From NCBI GenBank assembly GCA_965243525.1, contig OZ251568.1, forward strand, positions 744,001 through 808,000: a stretch of DNA of 64,000 nt. The letters are read 5' to 3'. The notes below the pieces were generated by a model that saw nothing but the letters and a program-made list of their open reading frames with translations, made no database searches and was not told the origin of the DNA. Below are positions 33,976 through 43,818 of this stretch, piece by piece. Every line of letters starts with the position of its first letter. The first letter of the stretch is position 1. Origin of the DNA: WTKD01 sp965243525. Its GTDB lineage: Bacteria > Spirochaetota > Spirochaetia > WTKD01. A program made the translations under genes and the position numbers.

Positions 33976-34913
33976 AATTCTGCCTTTCCGAAATACAACT
34001 TAGCATTGATAGTACTTATCACAGATAAAATGAGAAAGGTCATGACAGAAAGAACCGCTGCACGCGACCATTTTAGATATTCAAATCCATTCTTGTAGAT
34101 ATACGTGATGAGAATATCAGTAGTTCCCGCTGGCCCCCCTTTAGTCAAAATATAGGGAGTGTTGAAATCACTAAAGGTCCATAGACTGGATAGCATGATT
34201 GCAATAAACAGAATCCCTCGTATACCCGGAATGGTCACATAAAAGAACTTCTGCATCACATTTGCCCCGTCTATCGCTGCAGCCTCATATAAAGAAGCGG
34301 ATATCGCCTGCATTCCTGCTAAAAACATAACTGCCATAAAAGGAATCCCCAACCAGCTATCTACCCAGACTGTCGAAATGAAGGCCGTGATTGGATTGCC
34401 TAACCATACGGGGGGATTGGTGAATATTCCCGTTGACTGCAACAAATGATTCAATAATCCAAATTCGTGATGGAATGCCCACTTCCAAAGCATCACGCTA
34501 ATAGGTATCGAGGATGCCCATGGAAGAATAAAAAGCACACGAGAAAGCGTTCGAAAAGGGAAGGAGGTATTTAAGAGCACCGCAATGACCAATCCAAAGA
34601 ACACTTTTATAGTTACGGCAAGGATCGTCCACAACACAGTACGCCCGGTGACTATCCAAGTTTGGGCAGAGGTGAATACAGAGAGATACTCTTTGAACCC
34701 CGAAAACGCAACCAGTGTACCCAACTTATTCGTTGAAAAAAACGACATGCTGAACACATACAGTATTGGATAGGCTAAAAACAATCCAATAAGCAAAAAA
34801 ACCGGCATCAAAAGCAAATATGCTAAAGATCGTTCACTCAAATATTTCTTTTTTCTTAAAGTATTCAATTTTTTATAAAACAAGAATTTGGCCGAGACCC
34901 TTGTCCCGGCCAA
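33972..34913 (-). CDS. Sugar ABC transporter permease, MalF type (second system)
   Basis: A permease of up to 313 residues with six helices; the EAA loop is 'EAAAIDGANVMQKFFYVTIP'. The start is unsure: the full reading begins at TTG 34913, inside a hairpin and with no ribosome-binding site. In-frame TTG codons at 34868 and 34841 would give a typical short N-terminal tail ending in 'KKKYLSERSLAYLLLMPVF'. It follows the binding-protein gene and overlaps the next permease by four bases. Confidence 0.85.
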   Translation of the reverse strand: MAGTRVSAKFLFYKKLNTLRKKKYLSERSLAYLLLMPVFLLIGLFLAYPILYVFSMSFFSTNKLGTLVAFSGFKEYLSVFTSAQTWIVTGRTVLWTILAVTIKVFFGLVIAVLLNTSFPFRTLSRVLFILPWASSIPISVMLWKWAFHHEFGLLNHLLQSTGIFTNPPVWLGNPITAFISTVWVDSWLGIPFMAVMFLAGMQAISASLYEAAAIDGANVMQKFFYVTIPGIRGILFIAIMLSSLWTFSDFNTPYILTKGGPAGTTDILITYIYKNGFEYLKWSRAAVLSVMTFLILSVISTINAKLYFGKAEL

Positions 34914-34914
34914 A
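34887..34914 (-). terminator. Hairpin with U-rich tail after the binding-protein gene
   Basis: Outer arms 34887-34894 (tttggccg) and 34907-34914 pair exactly, with a further three-base inner pairing. On the minus strand the hairpin is followed by 'ttcttgttttat'. It begins 12 bases after the binding-protein stop and covers the first possible permease start codon, so it could both reduce transcription and limit translation of the permease. Confidence 0.6.
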
Positions 34915-34926
34915 TAGATTTTTTAC

Positions 34927-36159
34927 TTACATTCCCCTTGCTTCATCAATCTGTTCTGCCGCTTCATCAAGCGCTTCTTGTGCAGTCATATTGCCAAGAA
35001 ACACCTTCTGTACCGCATCCCATATTAAGCTTGAGGCCTCTGTCCACCCTTCTACAAGTGGCCATCCCTTAGCGCTGATATTTGCCTCGGCCATTGCCTG
35101 ATACATGGGAGTTTGAAATTGTGGCAAAGCTGCAGCACTGATGGTTACCGGCGGAAAGCCTATCTGCTCATCCAACGCAGCCTTCCACTCGTCTTGATAG
35201 AGAAAATCAATGAATTTTCCTATGCCTTCCTTGTTCTTCGCATTCTTGTATATTGCAATAGAGTCAGTGATAATAAGCGGTGCCGATTCAGAGCCTCTGA
35301 AGGGAGGAATCTGTGCATAAGCAATATCCCAATCTGGCGACACACTGTCATATTCTGATTGAGCCCAGGCACCAATCATCGTATAGGCAGCTTTTCCTGC
35401 AAAAAATACTGGATGTGACTGCTTCCTATCCATTGAGATATATCCTTCTTGTGCAACCTTATCTTTGTTTGCAAGATTTGCCATGAATTCCAATGCTTTA
35501 ACACCCGCATCAGAATTTACCGTACTCTTGCCCGTTGCATCAAAAAAATCTCCGCCTGCAGCATAAAAGTAATAACAAAAATCGGTCAGTTCAGTATGCT
35601 TTCCACCAGGAACGATAAGTCCATATGAAGATTCAGTCGTTGCTGCTATAGCAGCTTGTCGTAACTCTTCCATAGTCGTAGGAACTACTGATGTAAGTGA
35701 AGTATTGTACGCAATAAATCGAGCACCTGCTGCAAAAGGAATTCCCATCACAACATTATCAACTACTGCCTCCAAAGCACCGGGGGCAATGTTACTCACC
35801 GTGTTTCCTGAAAGATAGGGTAGAGGAGCTTCGATTGCATCCTCGCGCATAAAATCAAGAATCCAGCGAGTTCCAATAATAGAAGCGTCTGGAGGTCTGT
35901 TCGCCGCAAGCGCGGTTGTCAACTTAGCAAGCAAGTTGTTCCAATCTACTATTACTAGATCCAAATCGTATTGAGGGTAGGCAGCTTCAAAAGCTTGTTC
36001 AATCTCTCCTAAAAAAGCGCCATCCAAACCATCATAATCAGCCATCCAAAAGGTAACCGTCGACATATCACCTTCGTTTTCACTTCCTCCAGCTGCAAAA
36101 AGAAAACCACTGCAGAGAAGAAAAAGAATCATGCCAACTAACACAATATTGTACTTCAT
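34927..36159 (-). CDS. Sugar ABC transporter substrate-binding protein (second system)
   Basis: A 410-residue MalE-type binding protein. Its signal peptide (about 1-23, 'FLFAAGGSENE') has the spirochaete-like A/GG cleavage region without a lipobox, so it should be periplasmic. Mature features include 'VTFWMADYDGLDG', 'PDASIIGTRWILDFM' and 'GIPFAAGARFIAYN'. 'aaggagtttat' precedes the ATG. It is the first gene of an operon with two permeases, and probably with the Gfo/Idh and epimerase genes. The ligand is unknown. Confidence 0.88.
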   Translation of the reverse strand: MKYNIVLVGMILFLLCSGFLFAAGGSENEGDMSTVTFWMADYDGLDGAFLGEIEQAFEAAYPQYDLDLVIVDWNNLLAKLTTALAANRPPDASIIGTRWILDFMREDAIEAPLPYLSGNTVSNIAPGALEAVVDNVVMGIPFAAGARFIAYNTSLTSVVPTTMEELRQAAIAATTESSYGLIVPGGKHTELTDFCYYFYAAGGDFFDATGKSTVNSDAGVKALEFMANLANKDKVAQEGYISMDRKQSHPVFFAGKAAYTMIGAWAQSEYDSVSPDWDIAYAQIPPFRGSESAPLIITDSIAIYKNAKNKEGIGKFIDFLYQDEWKAALDEQIGFPPVTISAAALPQFQTPMYQAMAEANISAKGWPLVEGWTEASSLIWDAVQKVFLGNMTAQEALDEAAEQIDEARGM

Positions 36160-36175
36160 ATAAACTCCTTGTTTT

Positions 36176-36190
36176 TCAGATTAAATCTGA
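36176..36190. promoter_or_regulatory. 15-base palindrome downstream of the ABC operon promoter
   Basis: The exact palindrome tcagattaaatctga lies about +9 to +23 relative to the start site predicted from the promoter at 36206-36234, and 17 bases before the binding-protein ATG. This is a good position for a repressor operator. No regulator gene is adjacent. Confidence 0.5.
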
Positions 36191-36205
36191 GTTATTTATT
36201 GTTAC

Positions 36206-36234
36206 ATTATAGATGAAAAAATACAATAAGTAAA
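36206..36234 (-). promoter_or_regulatory. Sigma70-type promoter of the second sugar ABC operon
   Basis: Read on the minus strand: -35 TTTACT (36229-36234), 17-base spacer, -10 TATAAT (36206-36211, perfect consensus). The predicted leader to the binding-protein ATG is about 40 bases and contains a palindrome and the 'aaggag' site. Confidence 0.65.
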
Positions 36235-36388
36235 TAGTAAAATATGTTGCAGTCCTTTTGTTCAAGTTTTTCATAATCCACCCCTTGTTAGGGGTAACCA
36301 CACTGCTGGTGATATCAGATTAGCTCTTGCAGACAGCATACAGAGAACCCTAAGGCATACACCTACAGACCTCACAAAAAGGGATATA

Positions 36389-36404
36389 TAGTGTATATAC
36401 ACTA
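36389..36404. promoter_or_regulatory. 16-base perfect palindrome
   Basis: tagtgtatatacacta is its own reverse complement. It lies about 140 bases past the 16S 3' end and 230 bases upstream of the ABC binding-protein start. It could be a LacI/GntR-type operator or part of a transcript 3' end. Confidence 0.4.
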
Positions 36405-36541
36405 GTGAAACTATCTATTGATTCTATGGGAATTATGATAAAAAAACTAAGAGTAGAAGAATAAGCAGGAAACAAGCAGGCACTCGGTATTGTTATATGA
36501 AGTATCGTCGTACAATACTTCCTCATACCTTTCTCATTGAG

Positions 36542-38078
<1,537 letters not shown>

Positions 38079-38084
38079 TTTTCC

Positions 38085-38102
38085 CCTCCACTTTCATGGA
38101 GG
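38085..38102 (-). other. Short hairpin just upstream of the 16S 5' end
   Basis: Six-base arms (cctcca / tggagg) with a six-base loop, about seven bases before the mature 16S start. It may be part of the pre-16S processing leader. The left arm also resembles the anti-Shine-Dalgarno core by chance. Confidence 0.35.
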
Positions 38103-38226
38103 TTCTCTTTTCTTTTTCCTAGCCCGCTTGCTTCCCTTCCCTTATTCTTCCATTGATCTCTCAGTCTTGTAACTAAACACTATATTGAGATCAAAAAGTT
38201 CCCTAGCATCTAGTCAACAGAGTCCA

Positions 38227-38255
38227 AGTATAGTTGATAACAAAAAACAGTGCAA
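38227..38255 (-). promoter_or_regulatory. Promoter of the 16S rRNA gene
   Basis: On the minus strand: -35 TTGCAC (38250-38255), exactly 17 bases, -10 TATACT (38227-38232). It lies about 150 bases upstream of the mature 16S 5' end, a normal leader length. A T-rich stretch follows the -35. Confidence 0.65.
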
Positions 38256-38431
38256 GGTAAATAAGCGCACTATCTAAACAATTAATGCATATCTTGATTG
38301 AACAATTGATTTTACCTTCTTATACCACACCAATAGATATAAAGAACTGCCAATTAGTGCTCTGTCTGTGTACACAAGTGCATATCTATTGATACAATAA
38401 ACTCAAAACTATTATATAGGGGGATACTTAG

Positions 38432-40126
38432 ATGAAAAGAGCTATACCAGTAGGAATAGCATTAGTTTTAGTAGTTGGTGTTCTAAGCGCCACAGGACTG
38501 AAAGAATATAAATCAGATTCCGGTGAATTTGGATTGACTATCTTGCACAGCAATGATGGGGAATCTTCTTTGACTGCGAATGATTATTCTGGTTCAGTTG
38601 CACAATTTGCGCAAAAGTTGCAAACCTTACGCGCAGCATCACCATACCCAGTTATTACCGTCTCAGCCGGAGATAATTTTCTCACTGGATTACAGTATAG
38701 TGCTTCCCAAGGCGTCTACGACGCACGAGCACTCAATCTTGCTGGTTATGATTTTTCTGCAGTTGGTAACCACGAATTTGATCTTGGAGTCGATGGATTT
38801 AGACGCTTTCTTGCAGAAGCAGATTTCAAATTTATCAGCTCAAATCTCGATTTTTCGGATGAGCCCGATGTCTTACAATATGTTGGGGATAAAGTTGTTC
38901 CTTGGTATATCAAAGAGATCACAACACCGTCCGGAACACAAAAAGTTGGATTTATCGGCGCAACAACGGAATCTATTTCTGTTATTTCTTCTCCTGGAAG
39001 GGTGAAAATTGCTGATGTCGAAGAGAGTTTGCAACAAGCTGCAGATGATCTGCGAAAGCAGGGAGTGAACATTATTATTTCCTTGTCACATTTGCAAAAT
39101 GTAGATGAAGAAATTGAGCTTGCATCAAAAATTGATGGGGTTGATATATTTGTTGCCGGTGGCGGTGATAACCTGCTTGGAAATCCCAACAACGATTACT
39201 TGATGCGAGTAAACAACGATGGAGATAGAGTCCCTGATTCACCAGAAGGTCCCTATCCATACCGAACACAATCACCAAGCGGTGAACCTGTTCTTGTCGT
39301 TGCAACTGATGGTTCGTACAACTACATCGGACAACTCATGGTCACTTTCAACAAGAAGGGAATCATAACCTCAGTCAACCCACAATCAGGTCCTGTCGGC
39401 GTGCATCCTGATGACCCAACCAATTCCACCATTGATCGTGAAATCGTTCAGACAGTGTCTGATGCAATCGCGGGTTATAAAGATGAAATTATTGGATCTA
39501 CGAGCGTTGCCCTCGATGGAACACGTCAACTAGTTCGTACGCAAGAAACAGCCTTCGGCAATCTTATAGCAGATTCATATCTCGCAGCAGCAAACGAACT
39601 CTATGATAGAGATGTACACTTCGCAGTAACTAATGGTGGCGGTATTCGCAAAAGTATCGTAATACCTGCAAACAGTGATATCTCGATGTACCATATTCTC
39701 ACCGCATTACCGTTCAGCAATTATCTGACGGCTATCGAAGATATGGCAGCTCAGGAAATTAAAGCCCTGTTTGAACATTCAGTTGCTGGCCTCCCAGATG
39801 CAAGCGGTCGCTTCTTGCAAGTCTCAGGGGTGAGCGTTACCTATGATGCTTCACGAGATCCTGGTGATCGAGTACGAAGTATTAGAATTGGAAGAACGCC
39901 AATCGTAGAAAACGGAGAAATTGTTGACTTAGAAAATACTTATACCTTTGTCACAAACTCTTTTCTCGCTGGTGGTGGAGATGGCTATGCAATGCTTGAT
40001 ACACACCCTTCAATTCTGAAAGTACAACTTGGTGTCTCTTATGCAGAGGCAACATATAACTACATAGCTGAATTAAAAAATGTTAATTCACGAGCTTGGC
40101 GATCACCAAGACTTATTGAACAGTAA
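38432..40126 (+). CDS. Exported metallophosphatase / 5'-nucleotidase family protein, atypical
   Basis: A 564-residue protein of the UshA/5'-nucleotidase type: an exported N-terminal metallophosphoesterase domain (about 33-330) and a C-terminal nucleotidase domain with 'FGNLIADSYL' and 'NGGGIRKSI'. A signal peptide (about 1-20) has no clear lipobox. Retained ligands are Asp42, Asp81 in 'SAGDNF', Asn113-His114 in 'GNHEFD' and the His in 'SLSHLQ'. Two standard positions differ: 'ND.HG' reads 'NDGES' and the final 'GGHxH/Q' reads 'AGGGDN', so two metal-binding histidines are missing. It may be a subgroup with different metals or substrate. Expected roles are periplasmic nucleotide or phosphate-ester scavenging. 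Confidence 0.8.
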   Translation: MKRAIPVGIALVLVVGVLSATGLKEYKSDSGEFGLTILHSNDGESSLTANDYSGSVAQFAQKLQTLRAASPYPVITVSAGDNFLTGLQYSASQGVYDARALNLAGYDFSAVGNHEFDLGVDGFRRFLAEADFKFISSNLDFSDEPDVLQYVGDKVVPWYIKEITTPSGTQKVGFIGATTESISVISSPGRVKIADVEESLQQAADDLRKQGVNIIISLSHLQNVDEEIELASKIDGVDIFVAGGGDNLLGNPNNDYLMRVNNDGDRVPDSPEGPYPYRTQSPSGEPVLVVATDGSYNYIGQLMVTFNKKGIITSVNPQSGPVGVHPDDPTNSTIDREIVQTVSDAIAGYKDEIIGSTSVALDGTRQLVRTQETAFGNLIADSYLAAANELYDRDVHFAVTNGGGIRKSIVIPANSDISMYHILTALPFSNYLTAIEDMAAQEIKALFEHSVAGLPDASGRFLQVSGVSVTYDASRDPGDRVRSIRIGRTPIVENGEIVDLENTYTFVTNSFLAGGGDGYAMLDTHPSILKVQLGVSYAEATYNYIAELKNVNSRAWRSPRLIEQ

Positions 40127-40143
40127 TTAGTTCAATTAACGTC

Positions 40144-40176
40144 AAACAGGCAGGAATATTCCTGCCTGTTTTTTTA
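40144..40176 (+). terminator. Intrinsic terminator of the nucleotidase-like gene
   Basis: A 13-bp perfect stem (arms 40144-40156 and 40159-40171) with a two-base centre and a run of T (40169-40175) following the right arm. It lies 18 bases after the stop codon. This is the clearest intrinsic terminator in the window. Confidence 0.9.
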
Positions 40177-40313
40177 TTCCACTTACGTATTATTTTTTAC
40201 ACTGTATTAGCACCTGCCTGAAAAAGCATAATCTAAAAAATCACGCTGAAGGAAGGAGCCTTGTATAGACATACATCGATGCAGATTAAAGCATCGTATT
40301 TCTAATTAAGAAT

Positions 40314-40811
40314 TTAAGAATCAGACTTTTTTGCTGTTGTCTTCTTGGTTGGTGCTTTTGTTTTTTTTGCAGGACTTTCGCTTGAGTCAGCGATTTCCTT
40401 TGTTTTCTTTTCTGTTGGAGGAGGAGTCTGTGGGGCAGCAGGTGCATCATTTGTTGTTGCTGTAGTGGTATTTGATGTGGTATTCAATTTTTCAAGTTTA
40501 GCATGCTTTATTGAAATATTTCGTTCTATCTCGCCTATTCCAAGCAGTATCTCTTTTACTTCTACTTGCGATTGCGTAACTGATTGCTGGGTGCCGCTTT
40601 TGAATTTTTGAAGCACTACCTCTCCAAGAGAAAGAACAAGTTTTTCCTTCTTTTTTTCCAGCTGTACTATTTCAAGCTTTATCTTTCCTATCTCAGTCAG
40701 TTCTTTTGTTTTTCGAGAAACCTCTTGCAAAACTGATTTTGTGGTTTTTGCACTGATGTCAGCTGTCTCTTTCAACAGCGATTTAAACTTTCCCCAATTT
40801 TCTGTTGCCAT
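40314..40811 (-). CDS. Coiled-coil protein with lysine/alanine/threonine-rich tail
   Basis: A 165-residue protein I cannot assign to a named family. Residues about 5-105 are predicted largely helical with heptad-like spacing ('KTKSVLQEVSRKTKELTEIG', 'EIVQLEKKKEKLVLSLGEVV'). From about 110 a Thr/Ala/Pro-rich disordered stretch leads to a basic end ('KKTKAPTKKTTAKKSDS') that resembles histone H1-like bacterial tails. There is no signal peptide or membrane helix. Nucleic-acid binding through the tail and self-association through the coil are plausible inferences. It stands alone and is divergent from the aminopeptidase gene. Confidence 0.75.
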   Translation of the reverse strand: MATENWGKFKSLLKETADISAKTTKSVLQEVSRKTKELTEIGKIKLEIVQLEKKKEKLVLSLGEVVLQKFKSGTQQSVTQSQVEVKEILLGIGEIERNISIKHAKLEKLNTTSNTTTATTNDAPAAPQTPPPTEKKTKEIADSSESPAKKTKAPTKKTTAKKSDS

Positions 40812-40889
40812 GACCTAGGGTATAAGCAAGAATCAAAAAGGTCAAGCTTCTCCCTTTTGCTCTCTCCAGAAATACACTATACTTGGGTA

Positions 40890-42635
40890 ATGCCCGACCC
40901 AATTTCTCAACTCCGCAGATGGTTATCTTCTTGTGATGAACCCAGCATCGCTGTGTGTAATGACAGTGATCCGCATTGCAGTGAAATTCCCGCCCCCTTG
41001 TTTTGTTTCCGTTCCTATCTCAGCGGATTTCGCGGATCCTATGGCACCCTTATCGTTACTCGTTCTGAGGCTCACCTATGGACAGATTCACGCTACCTTT
41101 TGCAAGCACAAGATATCCTCAAGGATTCATCCATCACGCTCCACTCCTTAAACAAAGATATCTCGCCAAAAGCATGGATAGCTCGCAATACCCCTGAACA
41201 CACCCATATTCATTTTTTTCACGAACCAATAAGTGAGTTGCGTTCGTATGAATCCATCTGTGCCCCTCGGACCTGTGTTGCGCACATCCATTATCCTGAA
41301 CACGTCTGGAAAAATCGTCCCGATGTCATTTGTAACCCAATTCGCGTACTTCCATCAGGATCAAGCGAAGCTGTGGTGAAAAACCTGGAGACAATACGAA
41401 CTGCCATGACTGGGCAGAACTGTACCATGCATATCATCGCAAACCTCGACGACATTGCTCATATCACCAATCTACGCGCCTTTGATCTCCCATACCAACA
41501 GCTATTCCATGCCTTTTTGATAATTCAAAAGCGGTCAACACAGCTATTTTTGCGTAATGCAGCACAACTCACCGTTGAGGCAGTGCAATTACTTGCAGAA
41601 GCTTCTATAGAAATAAGAAACTATTTCGATATCGTAGATGCCCTTGGAATCTTGCCAAAGAATCAATCGGTGTTGATTGACCCTCAACAAATAGATGCAG
41701 GCTTTCTTCCCTATATTTCTGCTTCCACCGTCTTCGGCGACCAGCCAAGTTCGTCTATGAAATCGATCAAATCTGAAAACGAGCTGCAAAATTTGCAAGA
41801 AGTACATTGCAAAGATGGTGCTGCAATGGTCAACATGTTGTTTGCTGTTGAAGATGCAGATCTCGATACGCTTACTGAAAACACCATTGCAGATTATTGC
41901 AGGGAGTATCGAAGCAGCCATCAAGGCTATCTTGGGGATAGTTTTTCTGCAATTTGTGCAAGCGGACATCACGCTGCAAGTCCTCACTATGAGACAAAAG
42001 CATCTAGCTCTCCCCTATACGATAACACTGTTCTTTTGATTGATTCTGGCGGACATTATAAGACCGGAACCACCGATATCACCCGCGTCTTGGGGATTGG
42101 AGATGTTCCAGAGCACATAAAACGAGACTATACCTTGGTGCTCAAGGCACATGTACATCTATCCACATTGATTTTTCCTGCACATACCCAAGGAAGAGAT
42201 CTAAATGCGGTTTGTAAATCGGTACTTTGGCGCCATAAACGAAATTTCTATCATGGAACAGGACATGGTGTTGGATATGCGACCACGGTTCACGAGTTTC
42301 CGCCGAACATCTCCACGATTGGTGGCGATACCCAGTTAAAACCGGGAATGGTCTTCTCCGTAGAACCTGGAATATATATAGAAAATTCGCATGGGATTCG
42401 CATCGAAAACCTGGTCTACGTTGCGCATTACGAGAGTACTACTGAAGACGAATTTTATTATCTCCATCCATTAACCTTATGCCCCTATGAAAAAGCGTTA
42501 ATCCTCCCAGGAATACTCGATCAAGAAGAAATCGCATGGATCAATGCCTATCATGAGCGTGTCTATCAAGAACTTTCTCCACTGATAGCTTCAGACAAAC
42601 ATGATCGATTCAAGAGAATGACCTCGCCGCTATAA
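40890..42635 (+). CDS. Xaa-Pro aminopeptidase, peptidase family M24B
   Basis: A 581-residue metallopeptidase that removes N-terminal residues preceding proline. Two creatinase-like N-terminal domains (about 1-300) precede the pita-bread catalytic domain. Metal ligands are visible as Asp in 'LIDSGGHY', Asp in 'TTDITR', His in 'GTGHGVGY', Glu in 'SVEPGIYIE' and Glu in 'GIRIENL'. A C-terminal extension follows, as in the longer eukaryote-like forms. ATG 40890 is chosen over TTG 40857 because it begins the domain properly. It lacks a ribosome-binding site, and a -10-like TATACT lies six bases upstream, so the transcript may be leaderless. Confidence 0.88.
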   Translation: MPDPISQLRRWLSSCDEPSIAVCNDSDPHCSEIPAPLFCFRSYLSGFRGSYGTLIVTRSEAHLWTDSRYLLQAQDILKDSSITLHSLNKDISPKAWIARNTPEHTHIHFFHEPISELRSYESICAPRTCVAHIHYPEHVWKNRPDVICNPIRVLPSGSSEAVVKNLETIRTAMTGQNCTMHIIANLDDIAHITNLRAFDLPYQQLFHAFLIIQKRSTQLFLRNAAQLTVEAVQLLAEASIEIRNYFDIVDALGILPKNQSVLIDPQQIDAGFLPYISASTVFGDQPSSSMKSIKSENELQNLQEVHCKDGAAMVNMLFAVEDADLDTLTENTIADYCREYRSSHQGYLGDSFSAICASGHHAASPHYETKASSSPLYDNTVLLIDSGGHYKTGTTDITRVLGIGDVPEHIKRDYTLVLKAHVHLSTLIFPAHTQGRDLNAVCKSVLWRHKRNFYHGTGHGVGYATTVHEFPPNISTIGGDTQLKPGMVFSVEPGIYIENSHGIRIENLVYVAHYESTTEDEFYYLHPLTLCPYEKALILPGILDQEEIAWINAYHERVYQELSPLIASDKHDRFKRMTSPL

Positions 42636-42726
42636 CTCATTGTCATCCTTTTGTGTAAGGCCTGACCACCCGCATTTTATAGATTACTACTTCAATTGAA
42701 ATTACGTTTTTTTACGTAGATTAGAT

Positions 42727-43758
42727 ATGAAACAATTAGTATTTGTTTGCACCATTCTGGGAACAATGTTTGGGTGTGGAATGGAAACAGCTAGCTATAA
42801 ATCTTTGCTTGGCCTAGACTTCGACCCACCACAATACCTCGCCCATGCATTTTCAAATTCAAAAACCTTAGAAATCACCTATTCAGAAGACATACAACTT
42901 ACCTCTAAGATTTTCTTTTCTCCTGAACAACAATTCGAACCACGAGTATATGACCAAACCGTTGAGCTGCTATTTTCAACACAACCAAGACCAGCGATCA
43001 AGCACACAATGTCAATCGAGGTTACTGATCATCGTGGCAATCGAAACCGTCTGCATATTTCTTTCTATGGAATCAATGCAGATATTCCTGAGTTGTTGAT
43101 TACAGAATTTTCCTCAGAAGGGAGCAGTTCAAACCCTGATCGTATTGAACTTTTTGTATTAAGAGCGGGCAACACACTTGGGCTCGCCGTATACACTGCC
43201 CACCCTAAAGAAAATGAGCCCATATTCATCTTTCCTGAAATACAGGTAATGGCTGGCGATTTTATCATCATTCACACAAAGCCTTCTGGCGCCGCAGCAG
43301 AGCAAACCGAGACAACAGATAAAACAAGTTCTGGAGGAAGGAATGCTCATCCTGCAGCCTGGGATGCGTGGGTGTCGGATGCTCCAGGGCTTTCAAACAC
43401 AAGCGGTGCAATAATCATCACCGATAGACCTGATGGTAGGATCATCGATGTTGTCGTGTATACCGTCAAGGTATTTGATGAAAGCCATCGATATCGAGGG
43501 TATGGCAGGTCAAGCGATCTTGCCCTACTTGAATATCTCGTCACAGAGGGACAATGGATCACAGATCAATCCATCATTGGACCAGATACCGCTGTGTATT
43601 CAGAACCAAGCACCGCAACCCGTTCAATCAATCGCAGGATTGAGGGCAGTGCTTCCACCAGCTATTCAGACACAAATACGAAGACGGATTGGTACATCGT
43701 ACCGAATAGAGGGAGTACTTTCGGAGAACCAAATAATCCCAACAGATATCAACCCTAA
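42727..43758 (+). CDS. Lipoprotein with a lamin-tail-like domain
   Basis: A 343-residue predicted lipoprotein: signal 'MKQLVFVCTILGTMFGC' with Cys17 as lipid anchor. Residues about 40-115 look like a bacterial Ig-like domain ('LEITYSEDIQL', 'SIEVTDHRGNRNRL'). From about 120 the pattern 'LLITEFSSEGSSSNPDRIEL', 'VMAGDFIIIH' and the end 'DWYIVPNRGSTFGEPN' resemble a lamin-tail domain, a fold common in secreted bacterial proteins. Function is unknown. It seems monocistronic. No clear ribosome-binding site is present. Confidence 0.68.
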   Translation: MKQLVFVCTILGTMFGCGMETASYKSLLGLDFDPPQYLAHAFSNSKTLEITYSEDIQLTSKIFFSPEQQFEPRVYDQTVELLFSTQPRPAIKHTMSIEVTDHRGNRNRLHISFYGINADIPELLITEFSSEGSSSNPDRIELFVLRAGNTLGLAVYTAHPKENEPIFIFPEIQVMAGDFIIIHTKPSGAAAEQTETTDKTSSGGRNAHPAAWDAWVSDAPGLSNTSGAIIITDRPDGRIIDVVVYTVKVFDESHRYRGYGRSSDLALLEYLVTEGQWITDQSIIGPDTAVYSEPSTATRSINRRIEGSASTSYSDTNTKTDWYIVPNRGSTFGEPNNPNRYQP

Positions 43759-43796
43759 AAAGATTGTCTACCCGGCCTATCACAGCCCACTAGGTG

Positions 43797-43816
43797 ATAT
43801 TCGCTGTACCGAATAT
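43797..43816. terminator. Weak hairpin between convergent genes
   Basis: Arms atattcg and cgaatat with a six-base loop, followed by 'ttct' on the plus strand. It lies between the stops of the lipoprotein gene and iolA and could serve as a weak bidirectional terminator. Confidence 0.35.
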
Positions 43817-43818
43817 TT

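Larger units (their letters stand above)
36160..36541. other. Intergenic region between the 16S 3' end and the ABC operon
   Basis: A 382-base region. It contains the ABC operon promoter and operator, a 16-base palindrome (36389-36404) and hairpins close to the 16S 3' end (7-bp stem near 36498-36521; 8-bp stem 36528-36546). It contains no 16S-23S spacer tRNA and nothing resembling the 23S 5' end. Confidence 0.6.
38079..38431. other. Divergent intergenic region between rrs and the nucleotidase-like gene
   Basis: A 353-base region holding the 16S leader and promoter on the minus strand and the control region of the rightward gene, including its 'aggggga' ribosome-binding site at 38418-38424. 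No tRNA or ORF is supported. Confidence 0.55.

Noticed and set aside
38389..38417. Promoter TTGATA-17-TTATAT before the nucleotidase-like gene
   Set aside because: The match is good, but the start site would fall on or after the ribosome-binding site, leaving the message without it. The real promoter is probably further upstream.
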